Below, piece after piece: positions 33,311 to 42,575 of a stretch of 64,000 nt of DNA (its first letter is position 1; every line of letters starts with the position of its first letter). The position numbers were made by a program, and so were the translations under genes. The stretch comes from Clostridium hydrogenum (GTDB lineage Bacteria > Bacillota > Clostridia > Clostridiales > Clostridiaceae), in NCBI RefSeq assembly GCF_021432385.1, contig NZ_JAEACT010000002.1, forward strand, positions 2,313,501 to 2,377,500, read 5' to 3'. The notes beneath the pieces were generated by a model. That model was not told the DNA's origin. It ran no database searches and was given only the letters and a program-made list of their open reading frames with translations.

Positions 33311-33613
33311 TTAATTTGTAAGTCTTCTTGCTGCGTTTATAGTGTCATCTTGAGCTTGTGTATAAACCTTTGATGCTGACTTTAAAAAGTCTGAGTAATC
33401 TTTCATTACCTGCACCATTGCCTTAAAGTCATCCTTAAAACCATCAATTTGTGATACATATGCTTGGTTATCTGCTCCCTGCCAAGCTGCTCCCATACTT
33501 TCAACTTCACTGTAAAGCTGATTGTACTGCCTCTCATATTCTGCAATTTGTGAATCCATGCTGCTTGATGTTGATTGTAATTTTGCTGGATCTACCATTA
33601 TTGATCTTCCCAT
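33311..33613 (-). CDS. WXG100-family protein (EsxA-like)
   Basis: A 100-residue protein with the canonical turn AAWQGADN (WxG) near residues 43-50 and helices on both sides. The C-terminal half ends KVYTQAQDDTINAARRL, matching a YxxxD/E-type export motif (Y-T-Q-A-Q). GAGGAG precedes the ATG. It is the first small gene after the YukD-like gene and is presumably a secreted structural substrate of EssC. Confidence 0.92.
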   Translation of the reverse strand: MGRSIMVDPAKLQSTSSSMDSQIAEYERQYNQLYSEVESMGAAWQGADNQAYVSQIDGFKDDFKAMVQVMKDYSDFLKSASKVYTQAQDDTINAARRLTN

Positions 33614-33642
33614 TTTTAATTTCTCCTCTCATCTTTTAAAAT

Positions 33643-33894
33643 TTATATTAACATCAGCTTGAAACCATTTTTTAGTCCAAGTTGTTCTGACGACATATTG
33701 ATATTGTAGATTGCTCCTGATTTTCTATCGCATATTATTGAATCATCTTGTCCTATAAAATAATTTTCAGACAATTCACAAACCATATGCACTATCAGTT
33801 TAGTAACCTCATAAAATTTACTTTTAAATGGTATATATATATCATAATTTTTATTTATAGCTGGCACATAAACATCAACCAAAATTTTATCCAT
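33643..33894 (-). CDS. YukD/EsaB-like ubiquitin-fold protein
   Basis: 83 residues; start at 33894 because AAGGAG lies upstream. The beta-grasp pattern is visible (ILVDVYVPAINKNYDIYIP, then a helix EVTKLIVHMVCEL, then the strand SGAIYNI and the end LGLKNGFKLMLI). It overlaps the 3' end of the essC-like gene by eight bases. YukD/EsaB proteins are cytoplasmic regulators or assembly factors of type VIIb systems. Confidence 0.82.
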   Translation of the reverse strand: MDKILVDVYVPAINKNYDIYIPFKSKFYEVTKLIVHMVCELSENYFIGQDDSIICDRKSGAIYNINMSSEQLGLKNGFKLMLI

Positions 33895-36800
33895 ATATAT
33901 CATCTCCTTCACTGTTCTTTGATGATAATAATTTTATGAGCCTAGCTTTACCATTTACAATTACATATCCAAAGTCACTTTCAATATTCTTGTGCAGCTC
34001 CTTTGACATATTGGAAATTTTAAATTGATATTGATTGCCTATGCCATCACCAACCCAAATTCCTCTATTTAATTGGATTTTTTTATACCAGGTTTCAAAG
34101 GAATATGAACTAATACTTCCTACAGCATCGGCAATAACAAAAATTACATTGTATTCCATTTCGCACTTTTCAAGAAGTACATTTAACTTATTTTTTCCAT
34201 CCTCAGAAAGACTATTTCTTAAACTTGCCATAGAATTTATGATACAAATCATTCTTTCAAACTTAGGAGCTTCTTCTCCCTTTTCCTTTGAATCTTTATA
34301 GGTATTGTTTCTATATACTAAAGTATTGAACAAATATACAACAATATTTTCTAATTCTGCATCAGATTTTGCATACTTATACTCTCTATTTTCAGTTTTA
34401 TTAAACATATCTGATGGATCTATTACTATTAATTCGCTTACCTTCTTTATTACAAATATATCTGCTAAACCTTCTAAAAAGCTTGCACTATTATTGTCTG
34501 ATGACAATATATAATTTATATACAAATTTTCAAAATTATAATAGGCTGTTTTAAGACTTGCCTTTTCAACTCCAATAGGAATTTTATCAAAATCATTGTG
34601 CACTATTTCATTTTCAAAATAATCTACATCAGCCTTTTCAGGTAATATTGGAACTCGCTTAGCCCCTGCTTTCTTCCAGGTACTTGCATATTCCTCACAG
34701 TAGCCTCGTATAAATTCAAATATACTATCAGAACTGTTACCTACAATTGCAGTTTGAAATTCATACACATCCTCCTTCTTAAAAATTCCTCTTCCTCTAT
34801 AATTTGATGGATAAACTCCATGTATGCTTCCAAGAACCCCTGGATAATCAGCCACATCATTTAACTGTAATACATACAACTGTTTAAAGTTTTGTAAAAT
34901 TCTATACCTAACAGCACTTGTATTTGCAGATGTAATTACAAAATAAATACCATATTTAGTTCCTTCACGAGTAAGGTAGGCTACATTATCTTCAAGTTCA
35001 TCATAAACTTCTGTAAAAGCTGAGAAGTTATGGATTATAACAATTATAGTTTCCTCCTTACCTTTTCCCTTTGTAACATAGGAAATATAATCTCCGCCGT
35101 ATTCTGAAAGTATCTTTTTTCTATTTTCTATTTCCTTATTTAACATTTTAAATAAATTGTTCACTTTTTCACTTTCATGTGATAAAATTACATCTCCTAC
35201 ATGTGGTGCCTTTGAAAATGCATTAAGAGTTTCAGAGGCAAAATCAAGAATATATATATTAAGCTCACTTGGAGAATGATCCTTCATAAGTGAATACATC
35301 ATTGTTGTTAAGAAGGTTGTTTTACCATTACCAGCTGCACCATAAATAACTATATTTCCTTCTTCTGTAATAGGCAGTATCATAGGCAGCTGTCTTTGAT
35401 TTGATGGATCATCAATTTCTCCTATAATAGGATTAAAAATATATTTTTCGTTCTTAGGAATCCCATATTTCTTTACTAGACTTTCTATATATACAACACT
35501 TGGTATTGGTTCTAACCAAAGTGGTCTAACCTTGATGTTTTCTTCCTTTGCAAGGTCATCAAGATAGTTCACAACTTCATCAATCTGTTTTGGTGGATTT
35601 TTAACTACAGCCTTTTTACTGTCGATTGAAGCTTCTCTAACTACATGTCCCAAATTGTCTATGATTGAAACTTTATCATATGCCTTTTTTTCTACCTGCT
35701 CTGATGGATAATATGGTGCACCACCCCAAGCAGACTGTCCAAGTTCAAATAATTCGTTAAAGCCAACCTGCATATAAAACCTTCCTGTTAAAGAAAGCTC
35801 TGCTGCATCTGGTCTTTTTATAACGTCCATGCTATCCTCTTTTTCCTGAACCTTAAGACATATTCTAAATCTTGTGTTACTCCATATTTGATCATCTACT
35901 ACTCCAGAAGGCTTTTGTGTCGCAAGTATAAGATGAACACCAAGACTTCTTCCTATTCTGGCAGCACTTACAAGCTGATTCATAAACTCCGGCTGTTGTG
36001 TTTTTAATTCTGCAAACTCATCCGATATTATAAACAAATGCTGAAGTGGCTCTGTAACAAGCTTTTCTCTATAAAGCTTCTGATATTTATAAATATCAAT
36101 ATTGCTAACATTTAATTTTTTACCCGTTTCACTAAAAATAGCTTGTCTACGTTTAAGTTCACTTTGAATTGATACAAGCGAACGATTTACTGCAGCACCA
36201 TCCAAATTTGTTATTGTTCCAGCTAAGTGAGGCAATTTTGTAAAAACATTTGCCATGCCTCCACCTTTATAGTCAATAAGTATAAAGGCAACTTCATAAG
36301 GATGATAATTTACAGCTAATGAAAGAATTAGTGTCATAATAAGTTCACTTTTTCCTGACCCTGTCATTCCCGCAATTAATCCATGAGGACCATGATATCT
36401 TTCATGGAAATCAATTTTAAAAGCTTCACCACTAGTAGAGGCCCCAAGGGGAATTTCTAATGATGCAGTTGGATCATTCTTCTTCCAGCGTTCAAGTGGA
36501 TTTAAATGTTCAATTTTAGAAACATTGTACATTTCCAAGAAGGTCAAAACCTTAGGTAAACTATAAGAAGCATCTAACGAATCAAGTTTTATATTTGCCA
36601 AATGCATTGCTATATCATCTATATTTTGTCTAAGAAAAATGTCAGGCTGAAAATCCGTATGCTTTCCTGTAATATCACTTTTATCATATATCTTGCATTC
36701 ATTGTAACCCAATTCTATAATAGTTCTACATTCTTTTGGTAAGTTCTTAAGTTCATCATAAAGTGCCACTAAACTAAACCCATAATTTGACTTATTCTCA

Positions 36801-38497
36801 AGTATCATATCAGCAATTTCAGCTTTTTTAGTAAGTTCCCTACTCATTGAAAATACAATATAATATGGTCCCATTTCCTCAAGACTTTTATCTTTGCCCA
36901 TATCCTTTCTCTTTTTAAATTCTGCTGTACAATATGAGGAAAGTTCCCTTACTTCATTTGAATTTTCAGCTATGTACCTTATAGTTTTATCCTTATTCCA
37001 AACATGAGGAAGCCACTTTACAAAATCCCATATACTTTCTTCATTTTTATCATATATAAATACAAGTTTTAGTTCATCATAGCTGTGAAGTGCTGTAAGT
37101 TGAACTATAATTCCTTTAACAAGCTCTACCACTTTAGCTCTTTCACCAATTAATCCAGAAATCCATTTTTCTAAAAAAGAAATAGTTACAGGAACCTGCT
37201 CTAGCATTTTAGGCTTGTCTACTAATTTATACAACTCATCTTTGAGAACATCATCCTCCATAGAAAAACTTTTTTCAGAATAGCTTATGTCAGCTTCTAA
37301 AGGTATACTTCCAAGCCCAAGCCTTACAGTCAAAAAATCCTTATGTTCATAGGTTCTTTCCCAAAGATTTCTTTGCTTAAGCTTGATTCTTGTAACACAT
37401 TCATCTAAGGTTATATTATTTTCATGGAGTATCTTGCTTTGGTGAATGCACTCTTCCACAATTATCTGATCAACTTTCTTCAAATACTTCCTATACTTTT
37501 CTTGTCTTAATTTCTCCCTTTTCTTTCTTCTTTTTGTTTCATATTTCTTTGACAATATTGGAAAAAGTACTGTTCCTAAAAGCATACTAAGAGACATCAT
37601 AAGTGTTGGCATTGCTGTCATTATATTTCCATGTGTACTCATAACACTTTGTAATGTAACAATACCTGTAAAAAGCGATGTCATTCCCATTGCTAAAGAA
37701 GGTCCTAATATTAACATAAGCGGCATCTCATCTTGATTTCCAAGAGCCGGTGGAGAATCTATTCTTATTTTTACCCTTTCAACATCTTTTTTAAATCTCG
37801 GTGAACGATAAAATAAATTATCACTGTTTACCTCATCATCATCTTCTTCATCATTTAAAACTTCAATTTCTTGTTTGATAAACTTTTTTAAAACTTTTTC
37901 ATTATATTTAACCTTATTATCAGGATTGTTTACAGCTAAAAATCCTTTTCCAATTATAACTTTCAAACCTAATATGTAAACCACATCACCTGGTGCAAGC
38001 GCTTTCTCTTTAACTTTAAATCCATTTACAAAAGTCCCATTTGAACTACATAAATCTTTTATAGTAATATTTTTTTCATAAACATTAATTTCTGCATGTT
38101 TGGAGGATACAAAATTATTTTCAAAAGCTATATCACAATCACTATTTCTACCAATCATGATTTTATTGCCAGGACAAAAAAGGAGTTTTTTAAAGTACCT
38201 CCTATCAGCTGTAATTGGCTCGGAATATATAAGTGCACTTTCATTAAATTCTAAAAAATATACATTATAAAACTGCAGCGGTTCTATTGCTGCCTTAGGA
38301 AGCTTATTATTATTTTCATCTCTTATAATGACTTTTTTATTTGAAATTAAAAACCATTTTTCTTTATAACCTTCAACACTTATAACATTTTTCTCACAGC
38401 CAGCTGCATCTTTTTCAGTTATCCAGTACTGTCCATTTTTCTTTTCTGGCAAAATACACGAATTAATAGACTCCTTTTTTATTAACGTTAACTGCAT
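33887..38497 (-). CDS. essC: EssC-type FtsK/SpoIIIE ATPase of type VII secretion with N-terminal FHA domain
   Basis: 1536 residues. The N-terminal half begins with a degenerate and a good FHA domain (about 110-185: IGRNSDCDIAFENNFVSSKH then SSNGTFVNG). Two membrane helices follow at about 257-315. The first ATPase has Walker A GMTGSGKSE (about 711) and Walker B FILIDYKGGG (about 737). The second has GAAGNGKTT (about 1052) and LDFAS. The third lacks a Walker A (DNNSASFL), as usual for EssC domain 3. It is the motor that exports the WXG100 proteins and the effector. Confidence 0.95.
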   Translation of the reverse strand: MQLTLIKKESINSCILPEKKNGQYWITEKDAAGCEKNVISVEGYKEKWFLISNKKVIIRDENNNKLPKAAIEPLQFYNVYFLEFNESALIYSEPITADRRYFKKLLFCPGNKIMIGRNSDCDIAFENNFVSSKHAEINVYEKNITIKDLCSSNGTFVNGFKVKEKALAPGDVVYILGLKVIIGKGFLAVNNPDNKVKYNEKVLKKFIKQEIEVLNDEEDDDEVNSDNLFYRSPRFKKDVERVKIRIDSPPALGNQDEMPLMLILGPSLAMGMTSLFTGIVTLQSVMSTHGNIMTAMPTLMMSLSMLLGTVLFPILSKKYETKRRKKREKLRQEKYRKYLKKVDQIIVEECIHQSKILHENNITLDECVTRIKLKQRNLWERTYEHKDFLTVRLGLGSIPLEADISYSEKSFSMEDDVLKDELYKLVDKPKMLEQVPVTISFLEKWISGLIGERAKVVELVKGIIVQLTALHSYDELKLVFIYDKNEESIWDFVKWLPHVWNKDKTIRYIAENSNEVRELSSYCTAEFKKRKDMGKDKSLEEMGPYYIVFSMSRELTKKAEIADMILENKSNYGFSLVALYDELKNLPKECRTIIELGYNECKIYDKSDITGKHTDFQPDIFLRQNIDDIAMHLANIKLDSLDASYSLPKVLTFLEMYNVSKIEHLNPLERWKKNDPTASLEIPLGASTSGEAFKIDFHERYHGPHGLIAGMTGSGKSELIMTLILSLAVNYHPYEVAFILIDYKGGGMANVFTKLPHLAGTITNLDGAAVNRSLVSIQSELKRRQAIFSETGKKLNVSNIDIYKYQKLYREKLVTEPLQHLFIISDEFAELKTQQPEFMNQLVSAARIGRSLGVHLILATQKPSGVVDDQIWSNTRFRICLKVQEKEDSMDVIKRPDAAELSLTGRFYMQVGFNELFELGQSAWGGAPYYPSEQVEKKAYDKVSIIDNLGHVVREASIDSKKAVVKNPPKQIDEVVNYLDDLAKEENIKVRPLWLEPIPSVVYIESLVKKYGIPKNEKYIFNPIIGEIDDPSNQRQLPMILPITEEGNIVIYGAAGNGKTTFLTTMMYSLMKDHSPSELNIYILDFASETLNAFSKAPHVGDVILSHESEKVNNLFKMLNKEIENRKKILSEYGGDYISYVTKGKGKEETIIVIIHNFSAFTEVYDELEDNVAYLTREGTKYGIYFVITSANTSAVRYRILQNFKQLYVLQLNDVADYPGVLGSIHGVYPSNYRGRGIFKKEDVYEFQTAIVGNSSDSIFEFIRGYCEEYASTWKKAGAKRVPILPEKADVDYFENEIVHNDFDKIPIGVEKASLKTAYYNFENLYINYILSSDNNSASFLEGLADIFVIKKVSELIVIDPSDMFNKTENREYKYAKSDAELENIVVYLFNTLVYRNNTYKDSKEKGEEAPKFERMICIINSMASLRNSLSEDGKNKLNVLLEKCEMEYNVIFVIADAVGSISSYSFETWYKKIQLNRGIWVGDGIGNQYQFKISNMSKELHKNIESDFGYVIVNGKARLIKLLSSKNSEGDDIYG

Positions 38498-38521
38498 TTA
38501 AGACTATCCCTTCATTCTTTT

Positions 38522-39847
38522 TTAGTTTAAATAAAAATAATAACTTTCGTCTGCAAAAATAATGCCATCTTTGTTATTAAGCCTGTACCTTTTATTAGGT
38601 TCAAGTTTAATGTGATTCAAATATGTTCCATTGCTCGAATTATTGTCAATAATATAATATTCTCCATTGTCTGATACTATAGATGCATGCTTACCGGAAA
38701 CTGTAGGTTTTTCAATTACAAAATCTGAATTTACCTTATCTCGTCCTATATTGAACGCTGCCTTATCTATATAAATTTTACCTGTACCTTCAGAATTTAA
38801 TTTTATGATATATGGCTTATTAGAATTATCACTAAACAAAACACTAGTACCATTTTCTTTATCTAAATCACTATGAACGCTTTCTTTATTTAACTTTCTG
38901 GAATTTAGGTCAAATTCATCTTCAATTACAGGACTATATTCCCTGCTATTAGTTATTTTGTTATTATCTTCAGACTTCCTAGCTATATAAATATCCTCCT
39001 TAGACCGCTGTTTTTCATAATTCATATTGCTTTTTAAATTAGTGTAAACTTCCTCTTCCTTGCTCTTCTTATTTCCTGTAAAACACACTATTATAAAAGA
39101 AATTAGTTCTGCAGCAAAGAATAAAATTGAAAATACAATCAAAGCATTGTAATCAATATATTTACTTATTAATTTAATTTTAAAAGCATTACCTATTAAT
39201 GGTATACATATGCATAAAAAAATAATAATAAAAAAAGAAATAATAAATCCTTTAAATTTACCGAATCTACTAGAATTCTCATCATCATTTTTATTAAAAC
39301 TTGATATTTTATTTTTGAAGTTATTAATATCAAAATTATCATCATTTACTTTAGATAAAATAAAGCCTACTAGTTCTTCTCCGCCCTTTATTTGACTACT
39401 ATTTACCAACTGCCTTAAAAGTATTCCAAGATTTTCCATAGATGAATTTATATAATCATTAGAGCTAACAGGAACATACATAAATTTAATATCATGACTA
39501 TATACATCTATAAACAAATATTTAATATCTATAATCAAATTTGAAGTTATAAGCTTATGTTCTTTTATCCATAAAATCAAATCAACTATTTGCTCTACTA
39601 TTTTTTTAAACTCATCAATTGAAAAAACATTCTTTAAAATAAAATTTTTAAGTGGAATATAACTTTCAACATAATATAACAGGCAATTTGCTTTATACTT
39701 ATCTTTAATACAATTAATCAAATTGTTTCCACTACTATTAACAACTGAAAATTGATAATCATCAACAAAACTATCAGGACTTATAACAAGCTCAATATAA
39801 TTGCTATTGCTAAATTCTATGTCCTTTATGAAATTAACCTTACTCAT
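38522..39847 (-). CDS. Membrane protein with DUF6382-like N-terminal and C-terminal FHA domain, copy 1
   Basis: 441 residues. The N-terminal ~190 residues (LLYYVESYIPLKNFI; LITSNLIIDIKYLFID) resemble DUF6382 and recall the pseudokinase-like cytoplasmic domain of EssB. Two membrane helices (about 203-222 and 232-252) follow, then a linker rich in charged residues, then an FHA domain (IGRDKVNSDFVIEKPTVSGK, NNSSNGTYLN) at about 365-441. It lies 24 bases upstream of essC. It probably docks on phosphothreonine and may replace EssB. Confidence 0.82.
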   Translation of the reverse strand: MSKVNFIKDIEFSNSNYIELVISPDSFVDDYQFSVVNSSGNNLINCIKDKYKANCLLYYVESYIPLKNFILKNVFSIDEFKKIVEQIVDLILWIKEHKLITSNLIIDIKYLFIDVYSHDIKFMYVPVSSNDYINSSMENLGILLRQLVNSSQIKGGEELVGFILSKVNDDNFDINNFKNKISSFNKNDDENSSRFGKFKGFIISFFIIIFLCICIPLIGNAFKIKLISKYIDYNALIVFSILFFAAELISFIIVCFTGNKKSKEEEVYTNLKSNMNYEKQRSKEDIYIARKSEDNNKITNSREYSPVIEDEFDLNSRKLNKESVHSDLDKENGTSVLFSDNSNKPYIIKLNSEGTGKIYIDKAAFNIGRDKVNSDFVIEKPTVSGKHASIVSDNGEYYIIDNNSSNGTYLNHIKLEPNKRYRLNNKDGIIFADESYYFYLN

Positions 39848-40004
39848 AATTCACCACCCAAAATAAATATACAGTAAAACATTATTTTTAATTATAATCA
39901 ATATAATACCATATAGTATATTAATTTTCCACTTTTTTTATAAATTTTAATATATAATTAAATTTATTATTAAACTTATATCAAGCATAGCCTGTAATTA
40001 AAAT

Positions 40005-40790
40005 TTACAGTATTTTATTCTTTTTTGCTCCAACTAAAATCACAGAAATATTATCAGTTTCGCCTCTACTTCTAACAATTTGTACGAGTTTTTTAGCTGC
40101 TTTTTGCAAGGTTTCATCATCAAAATCATAATTTAAAATATTTGATTTTATATCCTCATCCTTCAATTTATTATAAAACCCATCACTACATATTATAAAA
40201 ATTTCATTTTCGTTTAAAATTCCCGTTTTCTTAAAAATATCAATTTCTCTTTTTACGCCTATGCACTGCATAAGTATATGTCTATCAGGACTTACTCTTG
40301 CTTGCTCTTGAGTCATCATCTTATTTTTAACTTTATACGCAACATATGAGTGATCCTCTGTAAGCCTTTCAATCCCATTTTTCACACTATAAATTCTGCT
40401 ATCACCGACATGCAATATGTAATACTTTCCGCCATAAATAAATATTAGAGACATTGTAGTGCCTAATTTTTTATTTCTTTGAATTCCATATTCAATTATT
40501 GTTTCATTTATTTTTTTTAGTACAGAAGACAAAATAATCGGAATTTCATTTTGAATCTTTGTCTTTATTATCTTTGCTAATTCCTCTTCCCACCATTTTT
40601 TAAGCTTCATAACGGCTATATTACTTGCAATCTCACCAAATTCCAGTCCTCCTAGTCCATCGCATACAACGAACATACCAAAATCTCCACTTTTATCTTC
40701 CCCTATTTTAACCAATATGTTATCTTCATTTGTATCTTTAAATTTTCCTTTATCACTAAAAGCGCCTGCTATCAAATTAAATCTATTCAT
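40005..40790 (-). CDS. PP2C-family Ser/Thr protein phosphatase
   Basis: A 261-residue single-domain PPM phosphatase. The metal ligands are seen in DTNEDN, VVCDGLGG, CSDGFYN and GETDNIS; LHVGDSRIY is the conserved core strand. It is cytoplasmic and lies in the T7SS row between the two FHA proteins, opposing the kinase encoded at 42576. The region upstream (40798-40913) is a repeat B palindrome that ends at its ribosome binding site. The gap 39848-40004 is AT-rich with no feature seen. Confidence 0.93.
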   Translation of the reverse strand: MNRFNLIAGAFSDKGKFKDTNEDNILVKIGEDKSGDFGMFVVCDGLGGLEFGEIASNIAVMKLKKWWEEELAKIIKTKIQNEIPIILSSVLKKINETIIEYGIQRNKKLGTTMSLIFIYGGKYYILHVGDSRIYSVKNGIERLTEDHSYVAYKVKNKMMTQEQARVSPDRHILMQCIGVKREIDIFKKTGILNENEIFIICSDGFYNKLKDEDIKSNILNYDFDDETLQKAAKKLVQIVRSRGETDNISVILVGAKKNKIL

Positions 40791-40797
40791 AACTCAC

Positions 40798-40913
40798 CTC
40801 TTTATAGATAAACCGTTTCAACTATTGAAATTCATGTGCACCAAAATGCCCAGGAGACGGCATTTTGGTACAAATAAATTTGAAGTTACAATGTGGTTTA
40901 TCTTTAATTAAGC
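40798..40913. repeat. Palindromic repeat B, copy 3, between an FHA gene and the PP2C gene
   Basis: The left end ATAGATAAACCGTTTCAAC pairs with the right end GAAGTTACAATGTGGTTTAT; the central stem is AAAATGCC-CAGGAGAC-GGCATTTT, a strong hairpin. Its edge (TTAAAGATAAACC on the minus strand) overlaps the stop codon of the upstream FHA gene, and the other edge meets the PP2C ribosome binding site. Confidence 0.8.
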
Positions 40914-42298
40914 CTAAAAGCATAAGAACTATCGGCAAATTTTATAACATCATTTTCTTTAATCTTATACAGTTCATTACTTTCTAGCCTCTTGTTATTA
41001 ATGTAGGTTCCATTCTTAGAATTCAAGTCCTTAATATAATATTCTGAATTTATTTTTCTTATCTCCGCATGCATTTTTCCCACCGCTTTATTATCACTTA
41101 CATAATCAACAAATTCATCTAATCTTCCTATTTTAAAAACATCTTTATTTATATAAATTTTTTGGACAACACCATTTTTATTTTGAGCCAAATATGGATA
41201 CTCTTCTTCAATAATTTGCGTAGAATAAGACATTTCTGATACAATTTCACGCTTTGACAATTTTATGCTATTTGTATTTTTGGCTGTTATATTGCGAATA
41301 TTTTCTGTACTTTTGCTTGCTGCTTTAACTTCATAAGCTCTTTTTTTATTTGACAAGTTTAAAATTAAAATTAAAGTTAGTATTAAATCCATCCCTAAAA
41401 TTAAAGAAATAATTATTGATTCAATTAAATACTCTTGATTATCAAAAAAAAGCACAACTGAAAACACACCAGCCGCAGCAACCAACTGGAGCGCTAAAAT
41501 TATAAGGGCATACCTAATATTTAGCCTTCTTATTCTAGTTTTTTTCATTTTAATTATATCTTTAATATAATTATTTTCTTTGTCCTCTGTTCTTATATCA
41601 CTATTCACAATAATTTCAGTTTTAGGATTTACCGTCTCACTTAATTCTGGAGCTTGCGTAATTATAGGCTCTTCCTTATAATTTTCATGCTTAAGTAATT
41701 GTTCTTCCTCTACTTCAACTTTATTCTCAATCTCATCCTTAGAATATTTCTTAAGAAGCTCTTCAAATTCATCTATGTTAAATACTTTTTTCCTAAGGAT
41801 ATTTAATATCTTAGATATAAAATTTTCTCTATCATCAATCCTTACAACCTCTACAATTAATGTCTTAATAAGTCTTGAAAATTCATATGCCAGTTCAAAA
41901 TTTCCATCTGCTTTAAGAGGAATACAGATAAAATATATATTTTCTGAATATCTATCAATATAAATAGACTTTGAATCAAAAAAACTAAATCCTTTAAGCT
42001 TCGTAGTCTCCACTTCTTTCAATTTTCTAAGAATCTGTAGTAAAATATTAGAAAACTCACTTACCCTTAAAACTTTATCTTTTAAATATTCTTCAAAGGT
42101 AATTTTATTTGTAATATCATATAGAATATTAATCTTTTCTTTCACATTTTCTACTTCTACATGAAGCAAATTCTCTTTCTCACTATTTATAATGCTAATT
42201 TTTTCTTCGTCAATATTCTCTGCATTATCAAAAGACAAGACAGCAAATTTTTTCTCTATACTTTTTTCTGAAATATTTATATTAGGGTAATTATCCAT
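40904..42298 (-). CDS. Membrane protein with DUF6382-like N-terminal and C-terminal FHA domain, copy 2
   Basis: 464 residues; start at 42298 after GGAGGATA (the frame runs further upstream but lacks this site). The plan equals that of the gene at 38522: DUF6382-like domain (about 30-215), charged linker, two membrane helices (YALIILALQLVAAAGVFSVV; IIISLILGMDLILTLILIL), and an FHA domain with IGRLDEF, GKMHAEI and NSKNGTYINN. The two copies are only moderately similar, suggesting a heteromeric pair. It is encoded between the kinase side and the phosphatase. Confidence 0.82.
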   Translation of the reverse strand: MDNYPNINISEKSIEKKFAVLSFDNAENIDEEKISIINSEKENLLHVEVENVKEKINILYDITNKITFEEYLKDKVLRVSEFSNILLQILRKLKEVETTKLKGFSFFDSKSIYIDRYSENIYFICIPLKADGNFELAYEFSRLIKTLIVEVVRIDDRENFISKILNILRKKVFNIDEFEELLKKYSKDEIENKVEVEEEQLLKHENYKEEPIITQAPELSETVNPKTEIIVNSDIRTEDKENNYIKDIIKMKKTRIRRLNIRYALIILALQLVAAAGVFSVVLFFDNQEYLIESIIISLILGMDLILTLILILNLSNKKRAYEVKAASKSTENIRNITAKNTNSIKLSKREIVSEMSYSTQIIEEEYPYLAQNKNGVVQKIYINKDVFKIGRLDEFVDYVSDNKAVGKMHAEIRKINSEYYIKDLNSKNGTYINNKRLESNELYKIKENDVIKFADSSYAFRLN

Positions 42299-42314
42299 AG
42301 TTATATCCTCCATT

Positions 42315-42563
42315 TTATAAACAAACAGTATCATCTTTGTTTTTATCATCAAGTAGCTCTGTGTTGTCCGTTACATTTTCTAAAACAGCTGTTTCTTGTC
42401 CACCATTTTCTTTAATCTCGTAATTTACCTTAGAATCACATATTTTTTCATGTTCCTCTTTTATAGTTTTGTTTTTAACCGTACAATACAAAATAAACAT
42501 ACTCAATATAATTCCAAAAATGCCTGCAATTATTTTAGCTATTTGAATCTGCATAGAACTCAT
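42315..42563 (-). CDS. Small single-span membrane protein in the T7SS row
   Basis: An 82-residue protein with GAGGAGG before its ATG. One N-terminal membrane helix (about 5-28, IAKIIAGIFGIILSMFILYC) is followed by a charged acidic tail. It lies 12 bases after the kinase gene and just before the FHA gene at 40904. EssA-like size and topology are possible, but no EssA motif is recognised. Confidence 0.6.
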   Translation of the reverse strand: MSSMQIQIAKIIAGIFGIILSMFILYCTVKNKTIKEEHEKICDSKVNYEIKENGGQETAVLENVTDNTELLDDKNKDDTVCL

Positions 42564-42575
42564 AAAAAATCCTCC

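Noticed and set aside
42315..42563. Small membrane protein as a definite EssA
   Set aside because: Only size and one membrane helix agree; without a motif or structure comparison the name would be a guess.
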